From Persicaria tinctoria (taxonomy: Eukaryota; Streptophyta; Magnoliopsida; Caryophyllales; Polygonaceae), in contig JBANSL010000009.1 in assembly GCA_037127255.1 (NCBI GenBank), forward strand, positions 24,950,475 to 25,014,474: a DNA stretch of 64,000 nt, written 5' to 3'. This document shows, piece after piece, positions 23,004-34,099 of this stretch. The translations under genes were made by a program, and so were the position numbers. Position 1 is the first letter of the stretch. Every line of letters starts with the position of its first letter. The notes below the pieces were generated by a model. The model had not been told where the DNA came from. It was given only the letters and a program-made list of their open reading frames with translations, and searched no databases.

Positions 23004-23808
23004 AACAAGTTTAGGCCGAATTCTTCTAAGTGTTGGAATCTTTTTCAGCTTAAGAATTCTATTGGGCTGAATTGGGCTTTTCTAGTTATTATTTTTAAAG
23101 ACCTTATTTACTTATGTCTTAGGTGTTATTTTAATAAGCCCATTAGGATGTTAGATTATTTTTATTATTATTATTTCGGCCAAAACAGCCTTCTATGGCT
23201 TTATAATGTCGATCACCCTATGTAAAACAATTGGAACTTTTATGAATACAATTCTCTCATATAGAGCGTATACACATCGAGTGTTTGTTGATTCAACTAG
23301 AGTTGTGCTCGTTGGTCATTGATTGGTAATCTCAGCTTGGTTTGCTTTGCTGTTCATCAACTTCACAAGACTTGGTGATCCGAGTATCCACAAGCCCCCT
23401 CCTTGTGCCTCCAAGTTGTCCGCTTGGTTGTGTAGGGTTGCAGAGGCGGGTTGTGTAGTCATTGATATTGGTTCCTACCTTCTACGGAAGCCTGGGGTCT
23501 CTATCTTGTTCTACATAGATCGTTTCAGTCCTTATCAGGTCGAGTCTTTCAATTCTTGCTCATAAATATCGAGTCTTCCTTCATCATAATGCTGCGTGGT
23601 GTCTTTGCTTATTGTCGATCTCGTGTTCAGTCCAGTTCTTGAAGATCTTGTCGAGTCTTGCATAAATCTTGCATCTTTCTTGTTTAGTTCATGCTGCGTC
23701 TTTTAGTTCTTGATCAATCTTGATTAAGTTCTTGCGTTTCTTGTTCAGTTCTTGAAGTTTCTTGCTTGTTGTCGAAGATCGGACCAACCTACGGCTAACC
23801 CCGTATCA
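22799..23808 (+). repeat. Beta 3' LTR (1,010 bp)
   Basis: TGATGCGGGAC...CCCCGTATCA with imperfect inverted termini TGATGC/GTATCA. The first 205 bp encode the polyprotein tail, with a stop at 23001-23003. The U5 part is shared with the alpha solo LTRs. Confidence 0.92.
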
Positions 23809-24747
23809 AGTTTCTATCCGAAAAAATCAAAAAGTAATGGAATTCAATACAAGGAGTCAAGTAGGACAAAAACTTACCAATATCAAATAAAACATAGGGA
23901 TCTAGATTCTGGTTCGGAGACCATTAGGAAGACGAATGACCGTCACAACGGTTGTGTCTATTGGTGGCATTGTTCGAGTCTCACCACAAGTTGGAGTAGT
24001 TGCAAGTAACAGTCAGGAAGCAGACGACGAAGACCCCCCATTTCGACACTGTAGTCACTCCATCCCGCTTCCGGTGGTCGGTTGCTGGAGAGTCTTCGAT
24101 GTCGTGGGTGACAAAGCACACAACAAAAACCATAGCAAGCAAATTCAATCAAAATTTCACCCCAAATTGAAACCCTAACCCTAGGTTTCGAAATATCCGA
24201 AATATCTTTTCAAGGAGCCATTCGAATTTCTCCTAGAACTTCAATACAAGGGAGGAATATAGAGTGGAGTGGAAGAAGATTTAGGGATTGAACCTAGATT
24301 CATTAGAGTCGTCGTCTAGGGATCGCGAAATCGCTGAAGCCTCCAATTTTCTACGAGCTTCTGGGGACAAACATGCAAGGAAACAAGTGGAAGAATACCG
24401 ATTACTTAGGAACCTTGCCTGAGTGAGGTTGTGGATTGCGCGACCTCCACCGACGGCAATCGGAACCGGCGAGCAAACACATGCGGTAGCAGTTGTCTTT
24501 TTTTTTTAACCGCCTCAACTGGCGAGCGAACACGGCCTAACAGGGGTCGTGTGGGGGTGGAGATGAAGAGTGATGGACAAGAAGAAAGCTCAATCTGGGA
24601 CTCTGGGGGACGAAGACAAAGGGAGAGACAGGAAGAGCAGCGGTGAAGTACAAGTAAGGGGAGGAGCAGAGGGGTAGAGAGGGTTAAGATATAACCCAGT
24701 TTTCTTTTACAAATTTTAATGTTAATTAATTCGGACTTTTATTTTCC
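23809..24747. other. Unassigned, LTR-like or promoter-like sequence
   Basis: No recognisable ORF. On the minus strand there is an AT-rich part with GGGTTATATC (about 24690), then a CT-rich stretch, resembling the promoter-leader layout of the 2237-4981 solo LTR, but no ends or TSD can be defined. A T-run is at about 24498-24507. Confidence 0.35.
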
Positions 24748-25049
24748 GGGTTATTTAATTATAAAACAACGACAAATAACCCAAATGATGCAACACCCGG
24801 ATTATTTGGTATTATTCTTTAGTTTTCATGGCTTGAAAAGGTAAATAAAGAGATGTGGTGAGAAACACCAGGTTACAAAAAGATGAGACTATACCAAGAG
24901 TCTCATGTAAAAAGGGGTACCGTATAACCCAAAATCGGCCCCTATATGCCCTCCAACCCACCAAAAATATCTACCAAACATCTGTATATATACCCAAAAA
25001 ACTAACAAACTCTCTAACTCTCCAAGAGCCAATATGCCACTCCCAAGTC

Positions 25050-28000
25050 TCAATCCCTAATGCTTCTACCCAAGTACATACTCTTCCACCTTCTTTCCAT
25101 GAGTGACTTGCACTTCCACTTCACAGAAATCCTAGCTTTACAATTTTCAATAACAAGCCTAGCATAAACTCTAGGATCAAAGCTTTCATTACCAAACACA
25201 ACCTTGTTTCTTGCCATCCACGTGTAGTACACTAGCGACTGGACTCTCAAGAGCTTCGCCTGGAAGGGAAGCGACCTCCGGATGGAATCTGGCTCCCTCG
25301 CAAACCAGTGTAACCAATCCTCAAGGTGCGGAAATCGACATCCAATGCCAACCCACTCCAGAACAATCGTATGTACCTCCCTAACTGCTGGGCAGGAGAA
25401 CCAAAGGTGATGCTCGCTCTCCTCCTCTTGCTTGCATAGAGCACATAAAGCCGCCTCAGCACCCTTCTAGTGTTTGACACGCCTACCAGTCTGAAGCCTA
25501 TTCCTTACAGCAAGCCAGACGATAAAAGTCCATTTTCTGCATTGCCATCTCCCCCATATCATGCCTCCCCAGTCAGTATCTGGACCTCTAATGCGGAGCG
25601 ACTCATAGACCTTTCCACATGAGAACGTACCACGGTGATTCACCAGATGATCCAGTCTGTAGGGTGAAGAGCTCCCTGGAAGCAAAGTAGTTTTGAGCTC
25701 ATCCCTTGTTTCCAAGAGGCTCTTCCACACCCAACAATCGTCCACTTTGGGTTCTATATCCCATATATCACCTCCCCTCAAGTGGTTCTGGGTACACCAG
25801 TGCTTCCAAATACTAGGAGACGGCAAGGCCAAGTCCCCTATCAGCTTTGTTTGCACACTTCTGTTCCATGCCAGTAGCTCTTTGATATCGAGCCCACCTT
25901 CAGCAAACGGTTTAGCAACAATGTCCCAAGCGACCAGAAACTTGTGACCTTCATTGCTACCATTCCACATGAACCTTTTACACATCGCTTCAATTTTGTG
26001 TACAACCCCTTTAGGCAAGATCAGAACTTGACTCCAGAATGTATTAATCCCATTGCAAACGGCCTTTAACAACTACAATCTCCCAGCGTAAGACATTTTT
26101 CGTGTCACCCAGGAGTTCATCAGTTTCTGATATTTCCCAAACAGATCACCATATTCATGGATGGCCACAGTCTTGGAGTGTAGAGGGATACCAAGGTACT
26201 TAATGGGGAGACTGCCACGAACAAAGCCCAGCTGTTGCACAAGTGCTTCTACCACAGCTTCTATAACTCCAGATATAAACACGGTGCTCTTGTCATTGTT
26301 AGCTCTTAAGCCAGAAGCCTCAAAGAAATTGTCAAGACAGGACTTAAGAATCTGAACAGAGACAGAGTCGGCATGACAGAAAAGGAGTAAGTCGTCCGCG
26401 AAAGCAAGGTGTGTAAGTTTCAAGCCTTTGCATCTTAGGTGATATTTGAACCCATGCGCAGCTGTTGCTTCTTGTATCATCCGGCTCAGCACTTCCATAC
26501 ACAACACAAACAAGTACGGGGACAAGGGATCCCCTTGTCTGAGCCCTCTCTTACCCGGAAAAAACCCTTCTGGCGAGCCATTGATAAGCACAGAAAACGC
26601 CGTGGTAGTAACACACTCCATGATGAGCTCAATCAACCTTCTGGGGAAGTTCATATACTCCAAGGTGGCCTTAATGAATTCCCAGTTCAAGAAATCATAA
26701 GCCTTCTGCAAGTCGACCTTAATCGTACATCTTGGAGAAACTCGCTTCGTGCCATACCCATTTACCACTTCAAGAGCTACAGCACAGTTGTGCGCAATAG
26801 AACGTCCCGGAATGAACGCTCCTTGACAATCAGAAATCAGCCCAGGCAACTTACTCTTCAGCCGACCCACCAAAATTTTGGAAACCGCCTTCATGATGGT
26901 ATTACAGCAAGAAATAGGGCGGAGTTCTCTAACCGAAGAGGGATTAGGCACCTTAGGGAGAAGCGAGATAAAGGTTGTGTTCAGCTGCCTCAACACCTTC
27001 CCATTTCTGAAAATTTCTCTAATTGCTTCACAAGTTTCTTTCCCTACTATGGACCATGCGGACTTAAAGAATTGCCTTCCAAAACCATCCGGCCCCGGCG
27101 ACTTGTTAGCACCGATGCTCCAGATACTTTTCCTGATTTCATCAAAGCAAAGGATGGCCGCCATCCCGCCCAACTGGTCTTCCTCTAATCGTTGTCCAAC
27201 AGTTAGATGGGGAAAGGGAGCAGGTATTACAGCTGATGACAAGAGGTTTTTGAAAAACCTCACCACATGAGACCGTATTTCACCTTCCTCCTCCATTGTT
27301 CTCCCATTGTCATCTTTCATAACGACAATTGCATTCACTGATCTCCTTTCCTTCACGCTTCTATAGAACATCGACGATGTTTCTTCGCCCATGGTAAGCC
27401 AATGGACTTTCGCCTTTTGTTTAGTCAGACTGATAAGTCTTCCCACATTCCTTTTCAGCTCATCTTCAACAGCTTTTCCTCTGTTCAACAGCTGTACATT
27501 TCCCAAATCAGATTGTAATTGCAGCTGGATCTCTTGGAGAGCCCTATTATTGAGATCTATTTGTGTTTGCAATTCAGGGAAATGGGCTTTGTCCCAAGGT
27601 TTAAGAGTTTCTTTAACACTCTTGAGCTTTTGAACAAGCTTAAACTGCTTAGAGCCTCCACTGTCATTAACCCACGCAGCACTGACTAAACTGAGAAATT
27701 CATCTTCCTTAGCCCAGAAACTTTTGAACTTAAACGGATAACGCTTATTGGAAGCTCTGTTACGAAGGATAACAACCGCTGGAGAGTGATCAGAGAACCT
27801 AGGCGTATCAAAGAATCCCTTAGTTTCTGCAAAACTGTCCAGCCAGCAATCATTCACGAGAATCCGATCAATTTTTCTCTCTATCCGTCCTTCTCCCGCT
27901 CGGTTATTGTTCCAAGTACGTTCTGCACCAGTATAAGTCAAATCCTCAAGCCCACTGTCCTCTAAAACAGAACGCAGCTCAGCAAACTCATCGAAATGTG

Positions 28001-28505
28001 CTAGTCTAGGTGGCCAAGTATCCTCGGAGTTCAGAACACAGTTCAGATCGCCTAAAACCACCCAAGGAATGCTCATGCTCGCAGCAATAGTTCTAACTTC
28101 CTCCCATAACGGTAATCTTTCAGCTCTGAAGCTACAGGCATAGACAAAAGTAGTTGCGAATCAAAACGCATTGTCTCTAGTTTCAACAGTACAGTGTATG
28201 AATTGCTCATGAATCTTCACAATATGGACCTGATAAACATCTGGGTTCCATGTTAACCAAATTCGTCCCTTTACAGTTTCATTGCCATTCATGCAACACA
28301 ACCATCCATGCATTAATCTCCTTCTAACCTCTTCCACATTCTTATGCAGCATCTTAGTTTCCAAAAGACCAATCATACCAATATCATTATCAAAGCAAAA
28401 AGAATTTATTAAACTATTTTTAATAGGGTCCTTTAAACCCATAATATTCCATGCTGAGATTTTCAATTTATCCATTACCACTCTCCAAGTGAGTGCTACT
28501 CTCAC
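25050..28505 (-). pseudogene. LINE ORF2: endonuclease, reverse transcriptase, zf-RVT
   Basis: Endonuclease: KISAWNIMGLKDPIKN, GLLETKM, WVVLGDLNCVLN, FSDHSP. Reverse transcriptase: NKSPGPDGFGRQFFK, FISLLPKVPNP, LRPISCCN, GAFIPGRSI, VDLQKAYDFLNW, LRQGDPLSPYLFV and LAFADDLLLF (catalytic DD at about 26393-26407). The zf-RVT part (25467-26072) ends KWTFIVWLAVRNRLQTGR. In-frame stops are at about 28161 and 26073, and a frameshift at about 25470 is compensated near 25250. It ends MERRWKSMYLGRSIRD. The catalytic residues that can be seen are intact. Confidence 0.92.
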
Positions 28506-30351
28506 GAGCTACTGAACTGCAATAAACAGGATCTGAGCCATCGCTACTAATATTCAGATCACCATAGGAATTCGAACCATCTGACTGCCCAAGCAAATTA
28601 AATCTGGAAGCTGTACCAATAAGAAAATTCCCTTTCTCCTGAAGATTCTGATCTGTTAATACCCTGGCAACCTTTTTTCTCACTATAGAACTCCAAGATT
28701 TGGGATCATCAAACTCAGGGCTCATCCCTAAGTCTTGAACTAGAGGTGATTCAACTGACAGAGATGCACCTGCATAAGAAACACAGTCACCCCCATTTCC
28801 CACCCTTTCACTCTGCCCCTCAGAACTAGCAGCTGAACATACTATAGCGCTTTTTCCTTTATCAATTGGGCTTTGAACAGACTCAAAGACAGTCCCAGAC
28901 ACAGCCCCCTGAACAGTTCCCTGATCAGCCAACTGAGCATCAACCTGAACAGAATTAACCTGCATCAAATCAGCATTCGGCACACCAATAATATCTCCCA
29001 CTGTCAGAATTCTATCAGCACCAACATCTGTCATAGCCGGCTTAGCTTCTGTACTAGCAAGGAAATCAGACTGAGTGAGTGCAGCTTGCTGAACAGATGC
29101 ATTCCCTTCTTCAGCCCTGCAAAAAAGGCCCTCTTTGACAGTTAAGACTTTACCTTTCTCTACCCACACCTGCTGTCTTGCTCGAGTCTCCTTCAACGTC
29201 TTGGGGTTGGCTAAGCATCTATCAACCCCATGCCCAAATACTTTGCACACACTACATAATTTCGGTTTCCATTCAAAAATAAACCTCTGGTCATACTTCC
29301 TACCATCCACATCCTCTATTTCCGTTTTCTCAGCAAGGGCCTCTTCAGCATTGACCTCTATCAACAGCCTTGCATACGAGATTCGTTCTCCTCTAGTTGT
29401 CCTATCATCCATACAGATGGGTGTGCCAATAGTACATCCAAGCTGACTCAGAACTACATGGTTAAAGAACCTGGGATCTAGATCCGGAAAGCAGACCCAA
29501 AGCGGAATCCTGTCGAATGTAGCCCAGTCAATCTTCGTCCCTGGTTGCCAGATTTTCAGAATTAATGGCCTGGAGCCTTCCACATACCATGGACCATGAG
29601 CCAATATCCAATCCCTATCAGCAATCGATCTGAACCTGAATACAAACACTCCATTGTCCTTGAGAAACATATTTGGATTCTGGGCACTCCACTCGCGAGC
29701 GATGAAATCTCTCATGCGATTGTAGAGAACCACATTACCTGGGCAGATTCCAATAAGGGTCGCTTCCCATTCTCGAGCTTTCTCCTGGATATCTTCGTGA
29801 CGGATTTTGAGTTTACCTCTGCATATATTCGGAAAAACCTCCAATTTCTCTGCCTAGAGAACGTTGCGATTTTCCTTGAACAGACTTGCAAACGACCGAT
29901 GGCTGGCAGCCCGGGCATCTCTGGCTTGAAAGCTTTTCTTCACATCCCTATAGAATTGAAGAGGGTCATCCACTTCATTCTTCGAATCGCTCTTCCCTCC
30001 ATTAGGGTTTCCAGATTTACAGGACTGGCTTCCTTCAGCACTAGCGGAGTTGCAGTCGACCTTCCTTTTCTCTTTCTCCTTTAAAAGCTCTGCCTGGGAA
30101 CCCGAATCGCCATGAATGTTGGTCGCAGAGTCGCCACCAACCTTATTAACTCCCCCATCTCCCACTGACGTAGCATTCAATGTCGGCTTTTGAAGGATGC
30201 GAACAGGTCCTGGGAGAGGTCCCTTGTACCCAGCACCACCCGGTTTTACCATCTTGTCGGATCTCCCCATACCGACGAAGCCACCAGGGCACCACCGCCG
30301 AGAGGGCAATGGTGGTCGGCGCTTCACCAGTCGGGAAACGCGAGAAACCAC
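28468..30351 (-). pseudogene. LINE ORF1 (DUF4283-like, zinc knuckle)
   Basis: An N-terminal basic part (30351-29854) is cut by a TAG at about 29854 and continues in the same frame: VFPNICRGKLKIRHEDI, WSAQNPNMFLKDNGVFVF, RDWILAHGPWYVEGSRPL, IPLWVCFPDLDPRFF. This is the DUF4283 pattern of plant L1 ORF1 proteins, which bind RNA and form the retrotransposition particle. The knuckle CSVCKVFGHGVDRC lies at about 29213-29254. The C-terminal third is Ser/Asp-rich. It ends at 28468, overlapping the start of ORF2 by 38 bp. Confidence 0.88.
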
Positions 30352-30352
30352 A

Positions 30353-30396
30353 AATTGATGAAGTTGGGGAATTAATGAAGCTTCAATTGCAAGAGC
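30353..30396. repeat. 44-bp copy of downstream integrase DNA at the LINE 5' junction
   Basis: Matches 31493-31536 with one mismatch (AATT-A-ATGAAG versus AATT-C-ATGAAG). In the source it encodes part of the Athila integrase. Here it lies between the LINE 5' end and the target duplication, in the same orientation as the source. Confidence 0.95.
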
Positions 30397-30434
30397 GTTT
30401 ATTGGGTTATTTAATTATAACCCAATAAACGCTC
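30393..30434. repeat. Perfect 18-bp inverted repeat at the LINE 5' junction
   Basis: GAGCGTTTATTGGGTTAT, a 6-nt loop TTAATT, then the exact complement (30417-30434). The left arm continues out of the 44-bp copy, and the loop and part of the arms are the target duplication. Confidence 0.95.
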
Positions 30435-30546
30435 GCCCGGGTTATATACAGCGAGTTATTTGACCAAATCTTTAGTAGTGTATACTAGTTTTAAGTTTGA
30501 GATATATTTTGACCGGATCAACGACAGGTTTTCGTCCCGTCAAATA

Positions 30547-30564
30547 TGGCACCGTTGTCGGGGA
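30547..30564 (+). promoter_or_regulatory. Athila-type primer binding site
   Basis: TGGCACCGTTGTCGGGGA differs at two bases from the TGGCGCCGTTGCCGGGGA site usual for Athila/Tat elements (tRNA-Asp type from memory). Confidence 0.8.
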
Positions 30565-30597
30565 GGATTTCCTCCTTGACCTTGGTTGGCCAATATG

Positions 30598-31795
30598 GTG
30601 AATTTTTTGGTCACTAGAGAATTTCCACCCAACTTTACAAAGGCTCAAAAGGACAAGATACGTCATGATTCTCGCTTCTATGTTTGGGATGACCCCTACC
30701 TTTGGAAACATTGTGTTGATAGGTAATTCGAAGGTGTCTACCAAACAATGAGGTACAATATGTCCTTACTTTTTGTCATGCTCAATAATGTGGAGGCCAC
30801 TTTGGTCCTCAAAAGATTGATAGGAGAGTTTTAGAAGCAGGTTTCTTTTGGCCTCACTTGTTTAGAGATGCTCATGCTTTATGCAAATCTTGTGATCGAT
30901 GTCAAATGGTTGGTACCATATCTAAGAGGAATGAAATGCCACAAACTCGTTTAATCTTTTATGAAATCTTTGATGTTTGGGGCATTGATTTTATGGGACC
31001 CTTCCCTAGTTCCTTTGGAAATATCTATATTTTTCTTGCGGTGGACTATGTCTCCAAGTGGGTGGAGGAAAAGGCAAACAAAACTGATGATTCAAGAGTG
31101 GTTGCAGATTTTCTAAAGGACACAATTTTCGCAAAATTTGGGGGGCCTAAGGATCTGATTAGTTATAGAGGGACACATTTATGAAATAGGACTGCCGATG
31201 CTCTGTTAAGGAAATATCATGTCATGAAAAGAGTGTCCACAACATATCATCCTCAGACCAATGGTCAAGCAAAGATATCTAATCTGGAGATTAAGACCAT
31301 TCTGGAGAAAACAGTGACACCTAACAGAAAGGATTGCAGTTTGAGACTGAATGATGCTCTGTGGGCTTATCGGATAGCATATAAGACTCCAATTGGCAAG
31401 TCCCCTTATCGATTGGTCTTTGAAAAGGCCTGCCATCTCCCTGTGGAATTTCAGCATAAGGCATATTGGGCTGTAACGAATTGCAACATGAGAATTGATG
31501 AAGTTGGGGAATTCATGAAGCTTCAATTGCAAGAGCTTGAAGAGTTGCGCTTGGATGCTTACAATAATGCATTGATCTACAAAGAAAAGACCAAAGCCTA
31601 GCATGACAAGCATATTCTGCGAAAAGACCTTAAGGTGGGGGACAAGGTCCTCCTATTTCCGTCTCGATTGTAACTATTCCCTGGGAAGCTCCAATCACAT
31701 TGGAATGGTCCATATGTGATTACTAGAATTTTCTCTCATGGTGCAGTAGAACTTTATGATCCAAGGTCTCACGAGCTCTTTAAGATCAATGGTTA
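30598..31795 (+). pseudogene. Athila-lineage integrase remnant
   Basis: VNFLVTREFPPNFTKAQKDK, YVWDDPYLWKHC, then after frame breaks the zinc finger CKSCDRCQMVG, the core [70 protein letters not shown] and [14 protein letters not shown]. The second catalytic aspartate (SDRGTHF in the family) reads SYRGTHL and is followed by a TGA at about 31183. Further stops are at about 31599 and 31670. It shows [14 protein letters not shown], the segment copied into the LINE junction. Confidence 0.9.
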
Positions 31796-31898
31796 AGCCA
31801 TACTTTGAAGGATTCCCAAAGGATGAAATGGATGAGTTGATGCTTGCTGAACCAACCAATTAAGCCAATCAAAGGCCATGATGTTGAGCCGACGACGC

Positions 31899-31932
31899 GA
31901 AACAAAGGCGCTTCTCGGAAGGCAACCCGAGG
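31899..31932 (+). promoter_or_regulatory. Athila post-pol conserved block
   Basis: GAAACAAAGGCGCTTCTCGG then AAGGCAACCCGAGG. This CGCTT...GGGAGGCAACCC block follows the integrase in many Athila elements. CTCGG/CCGAG can pair as a small stem. Its function is not known to me; an RNA signal is possible. Confidence 0.65.
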
Positions 31933-32029
31933 TAAGTTTTCTTTCTTTTTCCTTTGATTTCGTTTGTTAGTTTATATTTTATTTTGCATTTGTTTTGGTT
32001 TGGTTTGGTGACTAACAAGACATGAAAAG

Positions 32030-32804
32030 GGAGCCTTTGGGCATTAACGAAGAACATGGGGCTGCTACTGCATAGTACAGCGGCCGCAACCAACATGTGG
32101 CGGCCGCCTCCTCCTACCCGTAGCAACCATACAATGCAGCGACCGCCACATGATCTTTTCCCGAGACCCTTTCCCCTTTTTTTTTGAAAAAGCTTAAAAA
32201 AACGATAGAGGTCCCTCTCTAACCCTACCACTCCACCTTGTCGTCACCATCACCATCCCACAACCTTCACCCTCCTTCAACCTCCCCATTATTCCCAAAC
32301 TCCTTCCACCCACTTCCCATCTTCCAATCACCCTCCCACTCCACCAACGACATCCACACCGACCACCTCCTTTCGAGCCTAGTGGGACAGGATCCATCCA
32401 CCATTGACAACACTAGAGAAGTAGAAGGACGACGAGTACCCGTGCAGCGACCCCCGCATACTGTAGCGGCCGCCGCTTCTTTGCCCGCTGCCACAATCCC
32501 CTGTCGTGGCCGCCCGTTGCATGCAGCGGCCGCCGCCAACCATCCCGCCGCCATGTTTGTCGACTGTTGGAATTTTGGTTGATAGGTTGTGTTTGGTTGC
32601 TCGGCTATGTTTATTGTTTGGTGTATTGTGTGAATTGGGGCTTGTCTTTGATTGTGGATCTGGTTGCTTGCTATTGTTGCTGTGGAGATTTAATTAAATA
32701 TGGTTCGATAGTTGCAAAATTTATCTAGGAGTCACAAGAGGATTTGGGACAGATTTGAGATGAAGAAGTTCGTGCAAACGAAATTCTTCAATGTTCCGAT
32801 GTTG
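32030..32804 (+). other. Env-like region of A2 with repeated GCGGCCGC words, no intact ORF
   Basis: Between the post-pol block and the LTR. A 114-codon Pro/Ser/Ala-rich open frame (32238-32582) has no family signature. GCGGCCGC or one-base variants occur at about 32080, 32100, 32131, 32464 and 32526. CAGCGGCCGC is also frequent in the LTR at 62690-62830. Confidence 0.5.
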
Positions 32805-32808
32805 CATA

Positions 32809-33053
32809 TGAATGGGCCCCAGCGGAGCTGATTTATCCGAAATTAATTATTTTTACCAATTTTTCTAGGATAGACTTTAGTTAAATTTCATATATTTGTT
32901 ATTTCCTAATTAGGTTTATGGGTTATTAAGTATAAATAGGATATGTGTTATTAAGTATAAATAGGATTTTTAGGGTTTGGAGGAGTCTCTCTCTTATTAC
33001 TCCTTCTTTGCAACACACATTTAGAATTCTCAGCACACGCTTAGAGAGCGTTT
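32809..33053 (+). repeat. Athila LTR start fragment (plus), mirror of 34630-34870
   Basis: Contains GGGCCCCAGCG, AATTAATTATTTTTACC, TATAAATAGG (twice), and GGTTTGGAGGAGTCTCTCTC. It aligns at about 90% with the complement of 34630-34870 and is cut at GAGAGCGTTTGTGA. An LTR promoter (TATAAATAGGATTTT) is included. Confidence 0.8.
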
Positions 33054-33750
33054 GTGACCCATGTCGCTGAGCTCAAACTGGAGAGAATCCTAGCGCATAG
33101 ATAAGTGTTGCATCTGTGTGAACATGCTGTCGCGCCAAGCAGACTCGTCATATGATTAACTAGGTCCAATAGAAGAGCCAACAGCAAAATGTGCACCACC
33201 CCTATGGTAATCAGGCATAGGCTGATCTGTGGGTAGAATCTGCTCAGGTGCACCCTCCTGCTCTTCATCTCCATCATCAGCATCGTCAGAACCATCAAAC
33301 ACATCGCCCTCTATGTAGAAGGCAGCATCAGTGGGATCATAAGGAAGGACTCTAAGTAACCGTAACATGTGAACTCGCTGAGGCCCAACCTTCCAAATGA
33401 AACCCGTCTCCTCTGATCCCTCGATCAGGTAGGCTCTCCTCAGCTGATCCTCGGTATAGGAGAGACCTCCGGACATAGGAGCATCGCCCTGTGATGGATC
33501 GATGAAGCGTCGGGCGATGAGAGTGATCATACCTCCTAAACCAAGTCTAGCTAACCCAATCAGGAATGACAAGTGATTGGGGTGAGAAGCACCACAAGCA
33601 AGGTAAATCAGCAGCTGGCACCTTGTTCACGTCGCCCTAGCCACTGAAAGCCATAGCTAGGACCTTGTGAACCAAGCACAAACACAGATGGACAAACATG
33701 TGGTTATAATCCCCTCTTTGTCCATCAAAAGTTGTACCGATCGCCGCAAT
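33041..33750 (-). pseudogene. Athila 'plant transposon protein'-like ORF remnant
   Basis: Minus-strand frame with FLIGLARLGLGGMITLIARR, SYTEDQLRRAYLIEGS and an acidic end (DGSDDADDGDEEQEG). The GG-[LM]-ITR-[IL]-A pattern resembles the env-like or 'putative plant transposon protein' ORF of Athila elements. It is broken upstream by stops. Its right neighbour on the same strand is the LTR at 34100-34870. Family assignment is moderate only. Confidence 0.45.
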
Positions 33751-33969
33751 CTAGAAATCATGTCGATGAAGGGTTATTTTTTATCAAAGCCTAGCAAAAA
33801 AATAAATTTATAGATCGAAACCCCGCTATAGTATAGTAGGGTTAAGTTCGTCCACATGGAGAAAGTCAGTGACTCAATTTTAGTTACCAAAGAGCAAGAA
33901 TAGCGAGAAGAGATGACAAATATAGAGATTTTTAGGGGTTTGTGGGCTGCTGGAATTTTTAGGAAAAAT

Positions 33970-33970
33970 C

Positions 33971-34055
<85 letters not shown>

Positions 34056-34092
34056 TTTGGAGTTTATAAAAAAATAATAATAATAATAATAA
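33970..34092. repeat. (AAT)n microsatellite, two blocks
   Basis: About 28 AAT units at 33970-34053 and about 7 more at 34072-34092, separated by a 17-bp AT-rich spacer. Confidence 0.95.
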
Positions 34093-34099
34093 AAGTCTA

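Larger units (their letters stand above)
10778..23808 (+). mobile_element. CRM-type LTR retrotransposon, family beta (interrupted by gamma)
   Basis: The 5' LTR (10778-11697) lacks its first ~90 bp relative to the 3' LTR (22799-23808). The body has a primer site, a ~1.3-kb leader, gag-pol from 13017 and a polypurine tract at 22786-22798. The gamma element sits in the integrase, with the TSD ATTTT at 17224-17228 and 22143-22147. By eye the two LTRs differ at about 35-40 of 920 positions, so this insertion is older than gamma. No TSD can be checked because the left end is lost. Confidence 0.9.
24765..30403 (-). mobile_element. Near full-length L1-type LINE, probable 17-bp TSD
   Basis: ORF1 and ORF2 lie in the expected order on the minus strand and overlap slightly. 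The 17-bp sequence GGGTTATTTAATTATAA occurs at 24748-24764 and 30404-30420, a length typical of target-primed reverse transcription. The 3' end lacks a clear poly(A) and reads TTTGTCGTTGTTTT on the minus strand. The 5' end carries extra copied DNA (see the 30353-30434 entries). ORFs have several stops, so the copy is dead. Confidence 0.85.
30440..33053 (+). mobile_element. Athila-type element with gag-pol deleted up to integrase (A2)
   Basis: The LTR end (GTTTTCGTCCCGTCAAA) is followed by primer site 30547-30564, then within 35 bp by the integrase N-terminal region, the post-pol conserved block at 31899-31932, an env-like region and an LTR piece at 32809-33053. The missing part covers gag, protease, RT and RNase H. 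The 3' LTR is cut at 33053. Confidence 0.75.

Noticed and set aside
24168..24187. Telomere-like CCCTAACCCTA
   Set aside because: Only two units in an otherwise unrelated sequence; too short to be an interstitial telomere.
26161..27633. Plus-strand ORFs up to 249 codons
   Set aside because: Antisense to the LINE reverse transcriptase frame, which carries the recognisable motifs.
32238..32582. 114-codon ORF as an envelope gene of A2
   Set aside because: No signal peptide, transmembrane segment or family motif; Pro/Ser/Ala-rich low complexity.
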